22,486 nt of DNA from CAVSWN01 sp046728115 (lineage in GTDB: Bacteria > Acidobacteriota > Vicinamibacteria > Vicinamibacterales > CAVVIG01): positions 1 to 22,486 of the forward strand of contig JBKPDW010000046.1 in assembly GCA_046728115.1 (NCBI GenBank), read 5' to 3'. Positions within the stretch are counted from its first letter, which is position 1. Each line of letters begins with the position of its first letter. The position numbers and the translations under genes are program-made. The notes under the pieces are model-generated. The model saw nothing but the letters and a program-made list of their open reading frames with translations, made no database searches and was not told the DNA's origin. Positions 20,550 to 22,486 of the stretch are shown here, one piece after another.

Positions 20550-22169
20550 ATGCTCATTCTGCTTCTCTTCGCACTGTCGACCTCGTCGCAGCAACACGAC
20601 TCCCACGCCCTGCAGATCGCGAAACCCGCGATGCTCATGCCGGGCATGGGGCGGCTCAACCACCCGATCGCAACGAAGAGCGCCGAAGCCCAGCGCTTCT
20701 TCAATCAGGGCCTGACACTCATCTACGCCTTCAATCACGACGAAGCGATCCGGTCCTTCAAACGCGCGGCGGAGCTCGATCCTGCGTCTCCGATGCCGCA
20801 CTGGGGTATCGCGCTCGCGCTCGGTCCCAACATCAACCTCGACGTCGATCCGGAACGCGAGAAAGCCGCGTACGACGAGGCGCAGCTCGCGAAAAGGCTG
20901 TCGGCCAACGCACCCGCGGCCGAACGGGCATACATCGACGCACTGGTCAGGCGCTACTCGAACGATCCGAAGGCCGACTTGAAGACGCTGGCGATGGACT
21001 ACAAGGACGCCATGCGCGACGTGATCCGTCAGTACCCGAACGATCTCGACGCCGCGGCGCTGTACGCCGAGAGCCTCATGGACCTGCATCCGTGGCAGCT
21101 GTGGTCCAGCGACGGCAAACCGACTGAAGGCACGGAAGAAATCGTCTCCGTGCTCGAATCGGTCCTCAAGCGCGATCCGATGCACATCGGCGCGAATCAT
21201 TACTACATTCACGCGGTTGAAGCCTCGAAGACGCCGGATCGGGCGCTGCCGAGCGCGAGGCGCCTCGAGACACTCGTGCCCGCGGCCGGCCACCTAATCC
21301 ACATGCCGGCGCACATCTACATGCGCACCGGCAACTACGACGGGGCGGTCGCGGCCAACGAGAAGGCTGCGGATGTCGATCGCAAGTACATCGCCGAGAC
21401 GAAAGCCGAAGGCGTGTACCCGGCGATGTACTTCAACCACAACCTCGACTTCCTGGCGTCCGCGGCGATGATGTCCGGCCAATTCGAGAAGGCGAGCGCC
21501 GCGGCCGACGAGCTCGTCAGGAACGTGCTGCCGGCCGTCTCGCAAATGCCGATGATCGAACCGTTCGGCGCGAAGAAGCTCTACGTGCTCCTGCGTTTCG
21601 CTCGATGGGACGACGTGATGAAGCTGCAGGCGCCGGATTCGAAGATGGCGATCTTGAGCTCGCTGTGGCATTTCGGCCGCGGCATCGCCCAGGCGGCGCG
21701 CGGGAATGCCGCCGACGCAGAGCGTGAACGGACCGCGTACCGCGACGCGCAGAAGGCCGTCCCGCCCGACTACGACTGGAACACCAACAAAGCGTTAAAC
21801 ATGTTTGCGGTGAGCGATGCCGTCCTCGATGCCTGGATCGCGCGCGCCCGGGGCGACGACAGCGCGGCGATCGACGCGTGGCGATCCGCGGTGCTCGCCG
21901 AAGACATGCTCAGCTACGATGAGCCGCCCGACTGGTTCTACCCCACTCGCGAATCGCTGGGAGCCGCGCTGTTCCGCGCGCATCGCTTCAGCGAAGCCGA
22001 GAACGTCTTCCGCGAAGACCTGACACGCAATCCGAACAACGGGCGATCGCTCTTCGGGCTGTGGCAGACGCTGTTGACGCAGAAGCGAGAATCGGCCGCC
22101 CCCGCCGAGCAACAATTCCGCGAGGCGTGGAAGAACGCGGATACACAGCTGAGACTCGACTCGTTCTGA
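20550..22169 (+). CDS. Exported tetratricopeptide-repeat protein
   Basis: A 539-residue helical-repeat protein. A short signal peptide (MLILLLFALSTSSQQ) suggests export. The first TPR-like unit is AQRFFNQGLTLIYAFNHDEA followed by AIRSFKRAAELDPASPMPHW; further units appear near MYFNHNLDFLASAAMMSGQF and near the C-terminus (LGAALFRAHRFSEAENVFRE). Conserved His/Tyr-rich segments (GANHYYIHAVEAS, LIHMPAHIYMRTGNYDGAVA) sit between repeats and recur in a family of uncharacterised secreted proteins in environmental bacteria. TPRs bind proteins or peptides; no catalytic motif is certain, though the histidines could bind metal. It follows the exported amidohydrolase and is bracketed by TTCAGA repeats. 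Function unknown. Confidence 0.85.
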   Translation: MLILLLFALSTSSQQHDSHALQIAKPAMLMPGMGRLNHPIATKSAEAQRFFNQGLTLIYAFNHDEAIRSFKRAAELDPASPMPHWGIALALGPNINLDVDPEREKAAYDEAQLAKRLSANAPAAERAYIDALVRRYSNDPKADLKTLAMDYKDAMRDVIRQYPNDLDAAALYAESLMDLHPWQLWSSDGKPTEGTEEIVSVLESVLKRDPMHIGANHYYIHAVEASKTPDRALPSARRLETLVPAAGHLIHMPAHIYMRTGNYDGAVAANEKAADVDRKYIAETKAEGVYPAMYFNHNLDFLASAAMMSGQFEKASAAADELVRNVLPAVSQMPMIEPFGAKKLYVLLRFARWDDVMKLQAPDSKMAILSSLWHFGRGIAQAARGNAADAERERTAYRDAQKAVPPDYDWNTNKALNMFAVSDAVLDAWIARARGDDSAAIDAWRSAVLAEDMLSYDEPPDWFYPTRESLGAALFRAHRFSEAENVFREDLTRNPNNGRSLFGLWQTLLTQKRESAAPAEQQFREAWKNADTQLRLDSF

Positions 22170-22209
22170 TCAACTCGCATTCTTCGCGGACTTGCGGTCT
22201 TGGCTGTCC

Positions 22210-22311
22210 CCGCGGAAGCGACAGCGGATCGCCGAGGACGTCTGCGACTTCGCCGCAGGTACCGTCGACGCGCCACCGTGAAATGAACGTGTAGTAATTC
22301 GAGGGCGACAT
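22210..22311 (-). pseudogene. N-terminal relic of an SRPBCC/polyketide-cyclase-like gene
   Basis: From an ATG at 22311 the minus strand reads MSPSNYYTFISRWRVDGTCG and continues EVADVLGDPLSLPR. This closely resembles the start of SRPBCC (START-like) proteins, where a strand S-x-W-x-V-x-G and an E-V-x-D-V-L-x-D-P helix are followed by L-P-R-W-W-P. Here the similarity stops after LPR (22210); the frame stays open but turns unrelated (GQPRPQVREECEL) and runs antisense into the TPR gene. The rest of the domain, about 110-130 residues, is missing. It therefore looks like a truncated gene. Similarity judged by eye. Confidence 0.45.
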
Positions 22312-22318
22312 TTCAGCG

Positions 22319-22399
22319 TTCAGATTTCAGAGTTCAGAGTTCAGACTGATTTCGGATTGATGACGCATCGTAGATCCGCATTCTGAACTCTGAATCTGA
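22319..22399. repeat. TTCAGA-rich intergenic repeat, copy 2, with inverted arm
   Basis: Contains the same 20-mer as copy 1 (22319-22338) plus another TTCAGA unit (22340-22345), then about 36 bp, then TCTGAACTCTGAATCTG (22382-22398). The last block is the reverse complement of CAGATTCAGAGTTCAGA, so the two arms could pair as an imperfect hairpin with one extra T. It lies just upstream of the SRPBCC-like relic and downstream of the gene entering from the right edge. Confidence 0.8.
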
Positions 22400-22407
22400 C
22401 TGCCAGC

Positions 22408-22486
22408 CTACTGCGGAGGCGCTATCTTTTTTCCGTCCGTATCCAGGAACACGATGTCCTTGTACGCGCTCAGCTGATCCTTCACC
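22408..22486 (-). CDS. C-terminal end of a gene continuing beyond the window
   Basis: On the minus strand 25 in-frame codons (VKDQLSAYKDIVFLDTDGKK then IAPPQ) end at TAG (22408-22410). The composition looks like real protein, but it is too short to name a family. The rest lies to the right of the window. Confidence 0.5.
   Translation of the reverse strand, partial: VKDQLSAYKDIVFLDTDGKKIAPPQ

Overview
The window is GC-rich bacterial chromosome with ordinary gene density and no phage, insertion sequence, CRISPR array, rRNA or tRNA that I can see. The best clue to its origin is the 830-residue duplicated MacB/FtsX permease at 13186-15678. It has the layout of the ADOP family (acidobacterial duplicated orphan permease) and no ATPase gene beside it. 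The secreted alpha/beta hydrolases, the TPR protein and the BlaI/M56 pair also fit Acidobacteriota, perhaps a Vicinamibacteria-like soil lineage. This placement is inference.

Layout. (1) 1-3474, minus strand: an amino-acid permease, a kynureninase-like class V PLP enzyme and an amidase (cut by the window edge) form an apparent catabolic operon. (2) 3712-6800: two exported serine hydrolases on the minus strand bracket a VapBC-like toxin-antitoxin pair on the plus strand (5013-5695). The toxin seems to have lost its ATG. (3) 6935-10342: two GT-C/GT39-like multi-pass membrane proteins converge tail to tail. (4) 10346-10765: about 420 bp without an intact gene, holding what look like two gene relics. 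(5) 10766-15678, plus strand: a TonB-C protein, a BlaI-type repressor, an M56 (BlaR1-like) protease overlapping it, then the ADOP permease. (6) 15716-16251, minus strand: an RRM protein and a small Tudor/CarD-like basic protein with overlapping ends. (7) 16518-18627: a NamZ (DUF1343) exo-muramidase converges on a LOG-family protein. (8) 18868-22169, plus strand: an exported amidohydrolase and an exported TPR protein. A 26-bp tandem repeat lies before the first and TTCAGA-rich repeats lie around the second. (9) 22210-22486, minus strand: an SRPBCC-like N-terminal relic and the last codons of a gene entering from the right.

Two kinds of gene start are visible. Antitoxin, RRM protein, amidohydrolase and TPR protein have purine-rich Shine-Dalgarno sites. 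At least four others (PLP enzyme, second hydrolase, NamZ, LOG) have no such site but carry a TANNNT -10-like hexamer ending 6-7 nt before the start codon, as expected for leaderless transcripts. That pattern, the damaged toxin start, the relics and the repeat families are the most notable observations. I found no clearly new multi-gene system.
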